A stretch of 64,000 nt of DNA, taken from assembly GCF_041320705.1 (NCBI RefSeq), contig NZ_JBGGTQ010000005.1, forward strand, positions 310,001-374,000, written 5' to 3'. Of this stretch, positions 46,965 through 55,860 are shown in pieces (position 1 is the stretch's first letter; every line of letters starts with the position of its first letter). The translations under genes were made by a program, and so were the position numbers. The DNA is from Kineococcus mangrovi. Its GTDB lineage: Bacteria; Actinomycetota; Actinomycetes; Actinomycetales; Kineococcaceae. Below the pieces are notes generated by a model. It was not told the DNA's origin and searched no databases. It was given only the letters and a program-made list of their open reading frames with translations.

Positions 46965-48143
46965 GTGCCCGAACCCGACCCCGCGCGCCCCGACGGCACC
47001 CGCCTGGACGCGGTCGCCCACGACGCCGCGCAGGACGCCGGGGGCATCGACCCGGCGTTGCTGGGGGACTTCCTCGACGCCGTCTGGCGCGCCGTCGTCT
47101 CCGGCCGGCGCCTGTCGACGGCGCGCACGGCCCGCTACCGGGCCGTGGGGGAGGACGCCGCGGCCTCGGGGGTCGCGCTGCGCGCCCTGCTCGACCTGTA
47201 CCTGTCGGCGGCCTGGCGGCTGTGGCGGTCCCTGCCGCCGGTGCGCGACGCCGCCGAGGACCCCGCGGGGGTCGTGACCGCGGGGGAGGTCGTCCTGCGT
47301 GCGACCGACGACGCCGTCGCCGCCTTGACCGAGGGCTACCAGATCGCCCGCCGCCAGCTCGTGCGCCGCGAGGAGTCCGACCGTCGCGAGTTCGTCGACG
47401 ACCTGCTCGCCGGCACCTCCGACCTGCCCGGGCTGCTGCGCCGGGCCCCGCGCCACGGCCTGGACCTCACCGGCCCCCACGCCGTCTGCGTCGTGCGCGC
47501 CGCCACGCCCTTCACCGACGGCACGGCGCAGGTCGCCGCGATCGAGCGGCGGCTGCAGGGGACCCAGGCCGACGCCGACGCCCTGGTGGCGACGAAGGAC
47601 GGCGCGCTGGTCCTCGTCTTCGCCGCTCCCGACCGCGCCGCCGTCACCGAGGTCCTGGACCGGCTGCGCGACGTGCTCGGCAGCCCGCGGCGCACCGGCT
47701 GGCGGGCCGGGGTGGGACGGCCCGGACCCGGGGCGGGCGGTGTGGTCGGCTCCTACGAGCAGGCCCGCCGCGCCCTCGCGCTGGGTGACCGCCTCGGCGT
47801 CACCGACCCCGTCGCCGACGCGGCCGACCTGCTCGTCTACGAGGTGCTGCTGCGCGACCGCGACGTCGCCACCGACCTCGTCGAGTCCACCCTGGGACAG
47901 CTGCGCGGCGTGCGCGGCGGCGTCGAGCCCTTCCTGCGGACGCTGGAGGTCTACCTGGCCACCGGCGGCAACGCGACCGAGGCCGCCCGCCGGCTGCACC
48001 TGTCGGTGCGCGCCGTCACCTACCGCCTGGCCCGGGTGCGCGACCTCACCGGTGTCGACCCCACGCGCCCCGAGCAGCGCTTCGGGGTGCAGGCCGCCGT
48101 GCTCGCCGCCCGCGCCCTCGGCTGGCCCGCGGCGCCGCCCTGA
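46965..48143 (+). CDS. PucR/CdaR-family transcriptional regulator
   Basis: A 392-residue regulator. The N-terminal half is helical, a middle GGDEF-like degenerate domain (VCVVRAAT..., LVATKDGALVLVFA) follows, and the C terminus is the PucR helix-turn-helix: YLATGGNATEAARRLHLSVR, then TYRLARVRDLTG. Members respond to small metabolites, and the target genes are unknown. The GTG at 46965 was chosen for the CATCAT box 6 nt upstream; a longer in-frame start at 46806 adds an unlikely tail. Confidence 0.88.
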   Translation: MPEPDPARPDGTRLDAVAHDAAQDAGGIDPALLGDFLDAVWRAVVSGRRLSTARTARYRAVGEDAAASGVALRALLDLYLSAAWRLWRSLPPVRDAAEDPAGVVTAGEVVLRATDDAVAALTEGYQIARRQLVRREESDRREFVDDLLAGTSDLPGLLRRAPRHGLDLTGPHAVCVVRAATPFTDGTAQVAAIERRLQGTQADADALVATKDGALVLVFAAPDRAAVTEVLDRLRDVLGSPRRTGWRAGVGRPGPGAGGVVGSYEQARRALALGDRLGVTDPVADAADLLVYEVLLRDRDVATDLVESTLGQLRGVRGGVEPFLRTLEVYLATGGNATEAARRLHLSVRAVTYRLARVRDLTGVDPTRPEQRFGVQAAVLAARALGWPAAPP

Positions 48144-48239
48144 GCCCTTCCGGAGCCCGCTTTGCCGGGACTCGGCAAGCATCGTCCCGGAAGTCGTCAC
48201 GTCTTCGACAGGGCACTGCCCGGTCCCGGCAGTCACCAT

Positions 48240-48285
48240 GGAGGTGGGCGGCAACCGCCGCCCACCGATCCTCGACCTCCAGGAG
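48240..48285 (+). promoter_or_regulatory. Possible structured leader of the TerC gene
   Basis: GTGGGCGG (48244-48251) can pair with CCGCCCAC (48258-48265), and GGAGGT (48240-48245) with ACCTCC (48275-48280), which sits just before the AGGAG ribosome site (48281-48285). No known manganese-riboswitch consensus is seen. Confidence 0.25.
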
Positions 48286-48291
48286 CACGCA

Positions 48292-49320
48292 GTGGGTCTG
48301 GACCTCAACGTCCCCTTGTGGGCCTGGGTGGCACTCGGCGTCGTCATCGTCGTCATGCTGGCGATCGACCTGCTGGGCCACCGCGGCGCCCACGTCATCC
48401 AGTTCAAGGAAGCCGCCATCTGGAGCGGTGTGTGGGTGACGGTGGCGCTGATCTTCGGCGGCATCATCTTCTGGGCCTACGGGGCCGAGGCCGGCACGGC
48501 CTACACGACCGCCTGGTTGCTCGAGAAGAGCCTGTCCGTGGACAACCTCTTCGTCTTCGCGCTGATCTTCGGGTACTTCAAGGTCCCCCGCGAGTACCAG
48601 CACCGCGTGCTGTTCCTCGGCGTCCTCGGCGCCCTGGTCTTCCGCGGCATCTTCCTCGGCGTCGGCGTGGCCGTCGTCGAGCGGTTCACCGCCATCCTCT
48701 TCGTCTTCGGCGCGATCCTGCTGTGGTCGGCGTGGAAGATGCTCAAGGGTGACGACGACGACATCGACCCGGGCACCAACATCGGGGTCCGGATGCTCAA
48801 GAGGGTCGTCCCGCTGAAGGACGAGTACCACGGCACGAAGTTCTTCATCAAGGAAGCCGGCAAGCGCTACGGCACCCCGCTGCTCGCGGTGGTCGCCGCC
48901 ATCGAGGCCGCCGACCTGATCTTCGCGGTCGACAGCGTGCCGGCCGTCCTGGCCGTCTCCGACGAGGCGTTCATCGTCTACTCGTCCAACGCGTTCGCCA
49001 TCCTGGGGCTGCGCGCCCTGTACTTCATGCTCTCGGGCCTGCTGGAGCGCTTCCACCTGCTGAGCAAGGCGCTGGCCTTCATCCTCGCCTTCATCGGGGT
49101 CAAGCTGTTCTTCCAGGCCGGGCACGAGGTCATCAGCCCCTCGATCCCGCACATCCCGACCTACGTCAGCCTCGGCGTCATCGTCGTCTCGCTGACCCTG
49201 GCGATCGTCCTGAGCCTGAAGCGGCCGGCCCCGGAGCCGGCGCGGGGGCCGGACGAGACCGGGGCGGGGGCCGGCGGCGCACCGCGCCCCGAGGTGGAGG
49301 ACACCTCCACCCAGCGCTGA
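48292..49320 (+). CDS. TerC/Alx-family membrane protein
   Basis: A 342-residue integral membrane protein with nine or so helices. The family marks are SLSVDNLFVFALIFGYF, FRGIFLGVGVAV, and EAADLIFAVDSVPAVLAVS, with acidic residues inside helices that probably bind metal. Members export manganese to metallate secreted proteins or counter toxicity. The GTG at 48292 has AGGAG 7 nt upstream; an in-frame ATG at 48238 would add 18 residues but lacks a Shine-Dalgarno site. The C-terminal 35 residues are Pro/Glu/Gly-rich. Confidence 0.94.
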   Translation: MGLDLNVPLWAWVALGVVIVVMLAIDLLGHRGAHVIQFKEAAIWSGVWVTVALIFGGIIFWAYGAEAGTAYTTAWLLEKSLSVDNLFVFALIFGYFKVPREYQHRVLFLGVLGALVFRGIFLGVGVAVVERFTAILFVFGAILLWSAWKMLKGDDDDIDPGTNIGVRMLKRVVPLKDEYHGTKFFIKEAGKRYGTPLLAVVAAIEAADLIFAVDSVPAVLAVSDEAFIVYSSNAFAILGLRALYFMLSGLLERFHLLSKALAFILAFIGVKLFFQAGHEVISPSIPHIPTYVSLGVIVVSLTLAIVLSLKRPAPEPARGPDETGAGAGGAPRPEVEDTSTQR

Positions 49321-49334
49321 CCCGCTTCCCGTCC

Positions 49335-49370
49335 CGGAGGCGCCCGTCCCCGCGGGGACGGGCGCCTCCG
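49335..49370 (+). terminator. Terminator after the TerC gene
   Basis: A 16-bp perfect stem (49335-49350 with 49355-49370) with a CGCG loop. Confidence 0.85.
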
Positions 49371-49402
49371 TCGTCCTCGGGAGGCCGTGGTCCACTGGGC
49401 GC

Positions 49403-49726
49403 GTGCCCTCCTCGCACCCGCCGCTGCTGGTGGCCGCCGCCACCTCGTACGCGGCCAACTGCGCCCTGGGCGCGGCCGTGGCCGCCCGCGTGGTGGACAC
49501 CTCCGGGGCGCGGTGGGTGCACCACGCCGTCTTCGTCGCCACCGCGACCCTCACGGCCGCCGCCGGCGCCGACCTCGCCCGCCGCCGCTCCGGCGCCTTC
49601 TGGCGACTGCTGCCGGTGGCCGCGCCGCTGCTGGCGATCCCCTCGGTCCCCGCCCGTTCGCGCTGGCACCCCGCCATCGCCCTCACCGCCGGCCCGGCCT
49701 ACGTCGCCGCCCTGCGGGGCGCCTGA
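49403..49726 (+). CDS. Small membrane protein, 107 aa
   Basis: I do not recognise a family. About three hydrophobic helices are visible: [37 protein letters not shown] and [12 protein letters not shown]. The GTG at 49403 has a TCCACT sequence 6 nt upstream, a weak -10 match. The TGA overlaps the ATG of the nitroreductase gene by 1 nt, so the two are likely coexpressed. Confidence 0.65.
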   Translation: MPSSHPPLLVAAATSYAANCALGAAVAARVVDTSGARWVHHAVFVATATLTAAAGADLARRRSGAFWRLLPVAAPLLAIPSVPARSRWHPAIALTAGPAYVAALRGA

Positions 49727-50541
49727 TGGAACTGCGCGAGGCCATCGCCGCCCGGCGCACCACCAACGGCCCGTTCTTGCCCGACCCGGTCAGTCCCGAG
49801 CACCAGCGCACCCTCGTCGAGGTCGCGGCCCGGGCCCCCTCCCAGCTCAACAGCCAGCCCTGGCGGTTCGTCCTGGTCGAGTCGCGCGCCACCATCGAGG
49901 AGGTGGCCCGCATCAGCGGGGCCTCGATGACGACGGCCATGGGCAACGGCACGTTCTTCGAGCGGTACAAGCGGTACTTCCGGTTCAGCGAGCAGGAGAT
50001 GCGCGAACGGCGCACCGGCATGCTGTTCGACCGCATGCCCGCGCCGCTGCGCCCCTTCACGCGCAGCGTGTTCACCCGCCGCGGGCAGTGGGCCATGAAC
50101 GTCCTGCGCGTCCCGCGGCGCCTGGGGGAGCAGAACCGCGAACTCGTGGCGGGTTCACCGCTGCTCGTGGGGGTGATGCTCGACCGCGCCGAGCACCGGC
50201 CGGGGGAGCTGTCCGCGTTCTACTCGCTGTTCTCCATGGGCGCCGCGATGGAGAACGTGTGGCTGACGACGACGGAACTCGGGCTGGGGATCCAGTTCGT
50301 CAGCTTCCCCATGGAGGTCCCCGGGGCCTGGGACCGCGTCGCCGAACTGCTGCACGTCCCCGACGACCTCGAGCTCATGGCCGTCTACCGGGTCGGGTAC
50401 GTCCCGCAGCAGGCGCGACGACCGGCCATCGACTGGACGAGCTCGGAGCGGCTGCCGGTGTCGCGGTACGTGTTCCGCGAGACGTGCGACCGGCCGCAGA
50501 CGGGGTGGGACGCCCCACCCGCGCCCGGGGGCCGGTCCTAG
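49726..50541 (+). CDS. Nitroreductase-family protein
   Basis: A 271-residue FMN-dependent oxidoreductase. [17 protein letters not shown] and [16 protein letters not shown] form the FMN phosphate and ring contacts, and [23 protein letters not shown] is the dimer and flavin segment. The central region (about residues 85-145) is longer than in simple nitroreductases. It should reduce nitro, quinone or halogenated compounds with NAD(P)H; the true substrate is unknown. It is coupled to the small membrane protein gene. Confidence 0.9.
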   Translation: MELREAIAARRTTNGPFLPDPVSPEHQRTLVEVAARAPSQLNSQPWRFVLVESRATIEEVARISGASMTTAMGNGTFFERYKRYFRFSEQEMRERRTGMLFDRMPAPLRPFTRSVFTRRGQWAMNVLRVPRRLGEQNRELVAGSPLLVGVMLDRAEHRPGELSAFYSLFSMGAAMENVWLTTTELGLGIQFVSFPMEVPGAWDRVAELLHVPDDLELMAVYRVGYVPQQARRPAIDWTSSERLPVSRYVFRETCDRPQTGWDAPPAPGGRS

Positions 50542-50544
50542 ACT
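50539..50544 (+). promoter_or_regulatory. -10 box TAGACT of the nucleoside hydrolase gene
   Basis: TAGACT lies exactly 6 nt before the GTG at 50551 and overlaps the stop codon of the nitroreductase gene. Confidence 0.45.
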
Positions 50545-50550
50545 GCCGCG

Positions 50551-51501
50551 GTGAGCACCCCCTTCTTCCTCGACTGCGACACCGGGATCGACGACGCCAT
50601 GGCGATCGGCTGGCTGGTCGCCTCCCCCGACGTCGACCTCGTGGGCGTGGCGACCGTGAGCGGGAACCTGGACGCGGCCGGGGGAGCGCGCAACACCCTG
50701 GACCTGCTCGCCCTGCTGGGCCGCCCCGACGTCCCCGTCAGCGTGGGTGCGCACGACTTCCTCGACCACCCCTACTCCGGCGGGGCGCCGGAGGTCCACG
50801 GACCCAACGGGATCGGTGGTGTCGAGCTGCCCAGGGCCGCAGCCGCGCCCACCGGGGTGAGCGGTGCTGAGGCGATCGTCGAGGCCGCCCGCGCCCACCC
50901 GGGGGAACTGCACCTGCTGGCCATCGGCCCGTTCACCAACCTCGCCCTCGCCCTGGACCTGGAACCCCGGCTGCCCGAGCTCGTGGGACGGGTGACCGTC
51001 ATGGGCGGAGCGGCGATGGCGCCGGGCAACGTCTCGGCCCTGGCCGAGGCGAACGTCGCCAACGACCCGCTCGCCGCGCACCGGGTGTTCACCGCGGGTT
51101 TCGACCTCACGATGGTCGGGCTCGACGTCACGATGCGGCACGTCTTCGAGGAGTCGCACCGGACGGAACTGCTGGCCGTCGGCACGCCGGGGGCGGTCGC
51201 CGTCGCGCAGATGCTGGAGTTTTACTTCGCGTTCTACGCCCAGCGCTTCGGGCGGCCGTGCGCCGTCCTGCACGACCCGCTGGCCGCGGCCGTCGCCACG
51301 GGGGACGTCACCGCGGCGCTGGCCCCGCAGGTCCCCGTCGTCGTCGACCACACCGACGGCCCGGGCCGGGGGCAGACGATCGCCGACCTGCGCGACGTCT
51401 ACCAGGGTTTCCCGCACACCTACCCCGGTGGCACGAAGGTCCTGCTGGAGGTTCCGGGCGACTTCGCCGGTGACCTGCTGCGGCGGTTGCGGACCCTCTG
51501 A
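50551..51501 (+). CDS. Nucleoside hydrolase (IUNH family)
   Basis: A 316-residue ribohydrolase. FLDCDTGIDDAMAI is the signature calcium-binding Asp cluster, HLLAIGPFTNLALAL and VTVMGGAAMAPGN are the conserved core, and EANVANDPLAAHRVF follows with the substrate-contacting Asn/Glu. The late H-x-x-L-A motif (LHDPLAAAVAT) supplies the last Asp ligand. It should cleave N-glycosidic bonds of ribonucleosides in salvage. Confidence 0.94.
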   Translation: MSTPFFLDCDTGIDDAMAIGWLVASPDVDLVGVATVSGNLDAAGGARNTLDLLALLGRPDVPVSVGAHDFLDHPYSGGAPEVHGPNGIGGVELPRAAAAPTGVSGAEAIVEAARAHPGELHLLAIGPFTNLALALDLEPRLPELVGRVTVMGGAAMAPGNVSALAEANVANDPLAAHRVFTAGFDLTMVGLDVTMRHVFEESHRTELLAVGTPGAVAVAQMLEFYFAFYAQRFGRPCAVLHDPLAAAVATGDVTAALAPQVPVVVDHTDGPGRGQTIADLRDVYQGFPHTYPGGTKVLLEVPGDFAGDLLRRLRTL

Positions 51502-51558
51502 GGGCTTCGTCCCGCACCGGCCGGGGAACCTGCGGGCCCGCCCCACCGTGTACCCACC

Positions 51559-52365
51559 GTGGGATCGGGACGGGTGAGGGGGACCGGGCGGCGCGACGCC
51601 GGGCTGGCGCTGGCGCTGGCCGCCGTCGTGTGCACGGGGCTCGTGCTGGTGACCGCGCTGACGGGTTCGCTCGGGGTGCTGCTCGCACACGGCACGGCCG
51701 CCGTCGCCGGTGTCGCGCTCGTCGCCTGCGCCGCGGTGGCCGTGGCCTCGCGCCGCGACCGCTGGTGCGGGCCGGCCGACCGCGTCACGCTGGTCCGCAC
51801 GGTCCTGGTGGGTGGGTGCGCGACGGTGGCCGTGCTGGCCCTCGCCGGGGTGACGGGGCCGCGGCCGTGGTCGCTCCTGGCCCTGGCGGTGCCGGCGCTC
51901 CTCCTGGACGGCGTCGACGGGTACGTGGCCCGGCGGACCGGCACGGCGTCCACCGCCGGGGCCCGCCTGGACATGGAGGTGGACGCCGCGCTCCTGCTCG
52001 TCCTGTCCGCGGTGGTCGCGCTCACGCAGGGTCCGTGGGTCCTGGCGATCGGCCTCATGCGCTACCTCTACGTCGTGGCGGGCTGGTGCTGGGCCCCGCT
52101 GCGCCGCACCCCGGCGCCGCGGTTCTCCCGCAAGGTCGTGGCCGTCGTGCAGGTCCTGGCGCTGCTCGTGGCCCTCCTGCCGCCGGTCCCGCCCCGAGCC
52201 GGCGCGGTCGTGCTGGGCCTCGCCCTGGCCGCCCTGGTGCTCTCCTTCGGCCGGGACGTGCGCTCACTGGGACGTCGTGCCCCCGCGCAGGACCCTCAGC
52301 GACCCGCGGGGGCCGTGGTGAGGGACCGGACCCGGGCGCGGGCCGCCAGCGTGGCCCCCAGGTAG
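51559..52365 (+). CDS. CDP-alcohol phosphatidyltransferase
   Basis: A 268-residue membrane enzyme. The family motif D-G-x2-A-R-x8-G-x3-D-x3-D is clear in DGYVARRTGTASTAGARLDMEVD, split here as DGYVARR, then GARLDMEVD. Several membrane helices surround it. It should join a CDP-activated lipid or polyol with an alcohol substrate; which phospholipid it makes is unknown. The start is uncertain (GTG 51559 or 51574). Its last 70 bp overlap the convergent EAL-HDOD gene. Confidence 0.86.
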   Translation: MGSGRVRGTGRRDAGLALALAAVVCTGLVLVTALTGSLGVLLAHGTAAVAGVALVACAAVAVASRRDRWCGPADRVTLVRTVLVGGCATVAVLALAGVTGPRPWSLLALAVPALLLDGVDGYVARRTGTASTAGARLDMEVDAALLLVLSAVVALTQGPWVLAIGLMRYLYVVAGWCWAPLRRTPAPRFSRKVVAVVQVLALLVALLPPVPPRAGAVVLGLALAALVLSFGRDVRSLGRRAPAQDPQRPAGAVVRDRTRARAASVAPR

Positions 52366-53579
52366 ATCTCCCCGGACAGGTCGGGTGCGCCGGGAGCGGG
52401 CGCGTCGGGAGCGGGCGCCTCCTCACCCGCCGGTCCGGTGGTCCCCGCCTCGTGCGCGAGGACGGCCTCGATGGCCGCGCCGAGCCGCCCGCGCCGGTGC
52501 AGCAGCGCGTCCTCGACCTCGGGGGCCAGGGCGCAGCCCCGCGTGAGGTCGGCGGGGGCGATGCCGAGGACGGAGGCGGCCGCCGACAGCAGCCCGACGG
52601 TGAACCCGGCGTCGGGGTCCTCGGCGGCCAGGGCCCGGCAGGCCTCGGCCCGCGTGAAGATCCAGCCCAGGGTGTCCGGTCGCGCCGGCGCGGTCGACGT
52701 GCCGCCCACGAGGACGAGGGTGACCCAGGAGGCCAGTTCCCGGCGTCCCAGCAGGACGACCGCCTGGCGCAGGGACGTGACGCCCTGCCGGGGCGCGTGC
52801 GCCGCCGACCCGACGGTCTTGAGGATGCGCAGGCTCAGGCCGGGGTCGTGGGCCAGCAGCCGCAGCACGTCCTCGGTGCTCGTGCGCAGGTCGTGCAGCG
52901 CCGCGATGAGCTGCACGCAGGTGAGGTGGGAGGCGTCCAACGTCTGCTTCTGCACGACGTCCGGCCGGTGCAGGTGGTAGCCCTGGAACAGCTCGACGCC
53001 CAGGGCCACGCACCGGTCGAACTGCTCGGCGGTCTCGACGCGCTCCACCACGAGCTGCGCCCGCGGGTTCACCCGCCGCACCAGCTCCACGAGCTCGACC
53101 AGCCGGTCACCGCTCGTCTCCAGGTCGAGCTTGACGTAGTCGGCCAGGCGCAGGGCCGGCACGCGGTGCAGCTCACCGTCGAAGTCGTCGACGGCGATCG
53201 CGAAACCCCGGTCCTTCAGCCGGCGGACGCCGTCCATGACCCGGTGGTCGACGTCGACCGTCTCCAGCAGTTCGAGCACGACGCCCTGGGGGCTGAACGG
53301 CAGCGGCAGCTCACCGGTGAAGAAGCTGCGCGTGGTGTTGAGGAACAGGGGTTTGCCGTCCCCGAGCTCGGCGACGCCGAACTCCCCGAACGTCGCCGTG
53401 ATCACCTGAGCGGTCGCGTGGTCGTGCTCGGCCCGGCCTGTCAAGGCCGCGGCGTGGCGGCCGGGGGCGCGGAAGAGCAGTTCGTGGGCCACGACGGAAC
53501 GGTCCGCCGTGAGGATGCCCTGCAACCCGACGCGCACGCGCGCACCGGGGGCGGACGGGCCACGGGTCGGATCGGACAC
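52296..53579 (-). CDS. EAL-HDOD domain signalling protein
   Basis: A 427-residue protein. The N-terminal ~200 residues are an EAL-like phosphodiesterase fold with HELLFR in place of EAL and FAIAVDDFDG, KLDLE, and LVVERVET. The C-terminal half is an HDOD domain (LDASHLTCVQLIAALHD, LSLRILKTVGSAAHAPRQG). This is the YuxH-type arrangement; the EAL part may bind cyclic-di-GMP rather than cleave it. GTG at 53579 abuts a perfect 12-bp palindrome. The final ~40 residues are Ala/Pro-rich. Confidence 0.88.
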   Translation of the reverse strand: MSDPTRGPSAPGARVRVGLQGILTADRSVVAHELLFRAPGRHAAALTGRAEHDHATAQVITATFGEFGVAELGDGKPLFLNTTRSFFTGELPLPFSPQGVVLELLETVDVDHRVMDGVRRLKDRGFAIAVDDFDGELHRVPALRLADYVKLDLETSGDRLVELVELVRRVNPRAQLVVERVETAEQFDRCVALGVELFQGYHLHRPDVVQKQTLDASHLTCVQLIAALHDLRTSTEDVLRLLAHDPGLSLRILKTVGSAAHAPRQGVTSLRQAVVLLGRRELASWVTLVLVGGTSTAPARPDTLGWIFTRAEACRALAAEDPDAGFTVGLLSAAASVLGIAPADLTRGCALAPEVEDALLHRRGRLGAAIEAVLAHEAGTTGPAGEEAPAPDAPAPGAPDLSGEIYLGATLAARARVRSLTTAPAGR

Positions 53580-53591
53580 GGTTCCGGAACC
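53580..53591 (-). promoter_or_regulatory. 12-bp palindrome GGTTCCGGAACC before the EAL-HDOD gene
   Basis: A perfect palindrome ends at the base next to the GTG start (53579). It could be an operator or could form a very short hairpin in the mRNA. Confidence 0.35.
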
Positions 53592-53735
53592 TCACGGGGA
53601 TCGAAGGTGTTGTGGGTGCACCCCGGGGGGTGCACGTGAGCATCGGCATCCGCGGGTCGGCCTTGAGGGACGTTCCCCCGGGTGCTCGGCGACGTCCGCC
53701 GTGCGGGCGCGCCCGGCTCCGGGCAGGGTGACCGC

Positions 53736-55274
53736 GTGGACGGACGAGGCGACGGCCGGACGACGGAGCAGCACCAGGCGACGGGGGGGACGGAGAGCGG
53801 CGGGCACGGTGCCTCCGGGGGCCGTCTCGACGGGCACTCGGGGGGTGATCCGGTCGCCACGCTGCTGGTCCTGGGGGCCAGCGGGGACCTCGCCTCGCGG
53901 CTGCTGCTGCCGGGGCTGGCGCGCCTGCTCGTCTCGGACCGCCGGGAAGACCCCGGCCACGGTCACGGGTCCTCGCTGCAGCTCGTCGGGGCCGGCGCCG
54001 AGGACTGGGACGACGAGCACTGGCGCGAGGTCGTCACCAAGGCGTTCTCCGGGGTCGCCGAGCACGCCGAGCACGCCGACGCGGAGCAGGTCGACACCGC
54101 CGCCGCGGAGACCGTGCGCGACCGCAGCCGGTACGCCCGGGTCGACGTCACCGACCCCGACGCCCTCCTGCACCTCCTGCACTCCTGCACCGCCCCGGTC
54201 GCGGTCTACTTCGCGCTGCCGCCGGCGGTGACGGCGCAGGCCTGCCGGGCCCTCGTGGGCCGGAAGCTGCCCGAGAGCACCCGCCTGGTCATGGAGAAGC
54301 CCTTCGGTGCGGACGAGGAGTCGGCGCACGAGCTGAACCAGGTCGTCGCCCAGCTCGTCCCCGAGGAGCACGTGCACCGGGTGGACCACTTCCTGGGCAC
54401 CTCGACCGTCCTCGGCACGCTCGGGATCCGGTTCGCCAACCGGCTGTTCGAACCCACCTGGAACGCCGGGCACGTCGAGCGCGTCGACGTGTACTACGAC
54501 GAGGACCTCGCGCTGGAGGGCAGGGCGCGCTACTACGACAAGGCCGGGGCGCTGGTCGACATGGTCCAGAGCCACCTCCTGCAGGTCCTGGCCGTCCTGA
54601 CGATGGACGCCCCCGCCTCCCTGGACGAGCGGGAGTTCCGCGACCGCAAGGCCCAGGTGCTGCGCGCGACCCGGTTGGCCGGGTCACCGGCGCAGGCCAG
54701 CCGCCGCGCCCGGTACACGGCCGGGAGCATCGGCGAGCGCGACCTGCCCGACTACACCGCGGAGGACGGGGTGGACCCCTCGCGCGGCACGGAGACCCTG
54801 GCCGAGGTGGTCCTGCACGTCGACACGTGGCGCTGGGCCGGGGTGCCGTTCCGGTTGCGGTCGGGCAAAGCGCTCGGTCGGGCGCGCAAGGAGGCCGTCA
54901 TCACCTTCAAACCGGTCCCGCACCTGCTGGCCGGCCTGGACGGCACGTGCGTGCCGACGCGCCTGCGGCTGGGGTTCAAACCGAACACGGTGAGCGTCGA
55001 CCTGAGCGTGAACGCCCAGGGGAACCCCTTCCACCTGGAGGAGACGACCCTCACGACGCACCTGGCGGACTCGCAGTTGCCCGCCTACGGCGAAGTCCTC
55101 GCCGGTGTCCTGGACGGCGATCCGCTGCTGTCGGTCCGCGGCGACACGGCCGAGGACTGCTGGCGGATCCTGGCTCCCGTCATCGCGGCGTGGCAGGCGG
55201 ACGAGGTGCCGCTGGAGACGTACCCCGCGGGCAGCGACGGTCCGGGACCGACGGAGGTGTTCCCCGCCGTGTGA
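53736..55274 (+). CDS. zwf: Divergent glucose-6-phosphate dehydrogenase
   Basis: A 512-residue enzyme of the G6PDH family. The nucleotide fold is LLVLGASGDLASRLLLPGLARL, the substrate helix YFALPP, and the catalytic region MEKPFG then HRVDHFLG. The canonical Lys after DHYLG is Thr here, so substrate handling may differ. The C-terminal domain is intact (RYYDKAGALVDMVQSHLLQVL, PFRLRSGKAL, TEVFPAV). The start is uncertain: the first ~40 residues are Gly/Ser/His-rich, and GTG 53736 was chosen for the AGGGTG upstream. It is divergent from the EAL-HDOD gene. Confidence 0.88.
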   Translation: MDGRGDGRTTEQHQATGGTESGGHGASGGRLDGHSGGDPVATLLVLGASGDLASRLLLPGLARLLVSDRREDPGHGHGSSLQLVGAGAEDWDDEHWREVVTKAFSGVAEHAEHADAEQVDTAAAETVRDRSRYARVDVTDPDALLHLLHSCTAPVAVYFALPPAVTAQACRALVGRKLPESTRLVMEKPFGADEESAHELNQVVAQLVPEEHVHRVDHFLGTSTVLGTLGIRFANRLFEPTWNAGHVERVDVYYDEDLALEGRARYYDKAGALVDMVQSHLLQVLAVLTMDAPASLDEREFRDRKAQVLRATRLAGSPAQASRRARYTAGSIGERDLPDYTAEDGVDPSRGTETLAEVVLHVDTWRWAGVPFRLRSGKALGRARKEAVITFKPVPHLLAGLDGTCVPTRLRLGFKPNTVSVDLSVNAQGNPFHLEETTLTTHLADSQLPAYGEVLAGVLDGDPLLSVRGDTAEDCWRILAPVIAAWQADEVPLETYPAGSDGPGPTEVFPAV

Positions 55275-55316
55275 GCCTCCTCGGGCGGCCACGAGGCGTC
55301 GTGACACCGTGGGGCG

Positions 55317-55844
55317 ATGGATGGTGTGACTCTCTGGTGGGGCGGCTGGGAGCCGCTGGTGCGGATCGTCGTCGTCGGCACGCTGGGTTACGTGTGGCTC
55401 GTGGGCATCCTGCGCGTCAGCGGTCCCCGCAACATGGCGAAGATGACCCCGTTCGACTTCGTGCTGACGGTGACCCTGGGATCGGCCTTCGGACGGGTCC
55501 TGACGTCGAAGGACACCGCCTTGACCTCCGCGCTGCTCGTCTTCACGCTGCTGGTCGGGTTGCAGTGGCTCATGGCGTGGCTGCGTCAGCGGTCGACGAC
55601 GGTCAAGCGGGCCCTGTCCACCGATCCCGTGCTGCTGTTCCACGACGGGACGTTCGTGCAGGACGCCATGCGCCGTCAGCGCTTCGTCGAGTCCGACATC
55701 CACTCCGCCGCCCGGGAGAACGGTCTGGGGTCGTTGGAAGAGGTCGCTGCGGTCGTCCTGCAGGCCGACGGGTCGTTCTCGGTGATCCGCAAGAGCGCTC
55801 TGGGCGACGCGTCCTCGGTCGAGCCGTACGTCATCCGGCACTGA
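55317..55844 (+). CDS. DUF421/YetF-like membrane protein
   Basis: A 175-residue protein with three N-terminal membrane helices (LVRIVVVGTLGYVWLVGILRV, FVLTVTLGSAFGRVL, LVFTLLVGLQWLMAWL) and the soluble YetF domain. ILRVSGPRNMAKMTPFDFV and FVQDAMRRQRFVESDIHSAARENG are the family motifs. The function is unknown. The ATG at 55317 has CACCGT 6 nt upstream. It lies between zwf and a second BrkB gene. Confidence 0.9.
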   Translation: MDGVTLWWGGWEPLVRIVVVGTLGYVWLVGILRVSGPRNMAKMTPFDFVLTVTLGSAFGRVLTSKDTALTSALLVFTLLVGLQWLMAWLRQRSTTVKRALSTDPVLLFHDGTFVQDAMRRQRFVESDIHSAARENGLGSLEEVAAVVLQADGSFSVIRKSALGDASSVEPYVIRH

Positions 55845-55860
55845 GGCGGGGGGAGGGCTG

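Noticed and set aside
48144-48291. Manganese (yybP-ykoY) riboswitch before the TerC gene
   Set aside because: The conserved loops of that class are not seen; only a simple hairpin and a possible anti-Shine-Dalgarno pairing are present.
48238-48294. An ATG start 54 nt upstream for the TerC gene
   Set aside because: It is in frame but lacks a Shine-Dalgarno site, while GTG 48292 has AGGAG at 7 nt and matches the usual family start.
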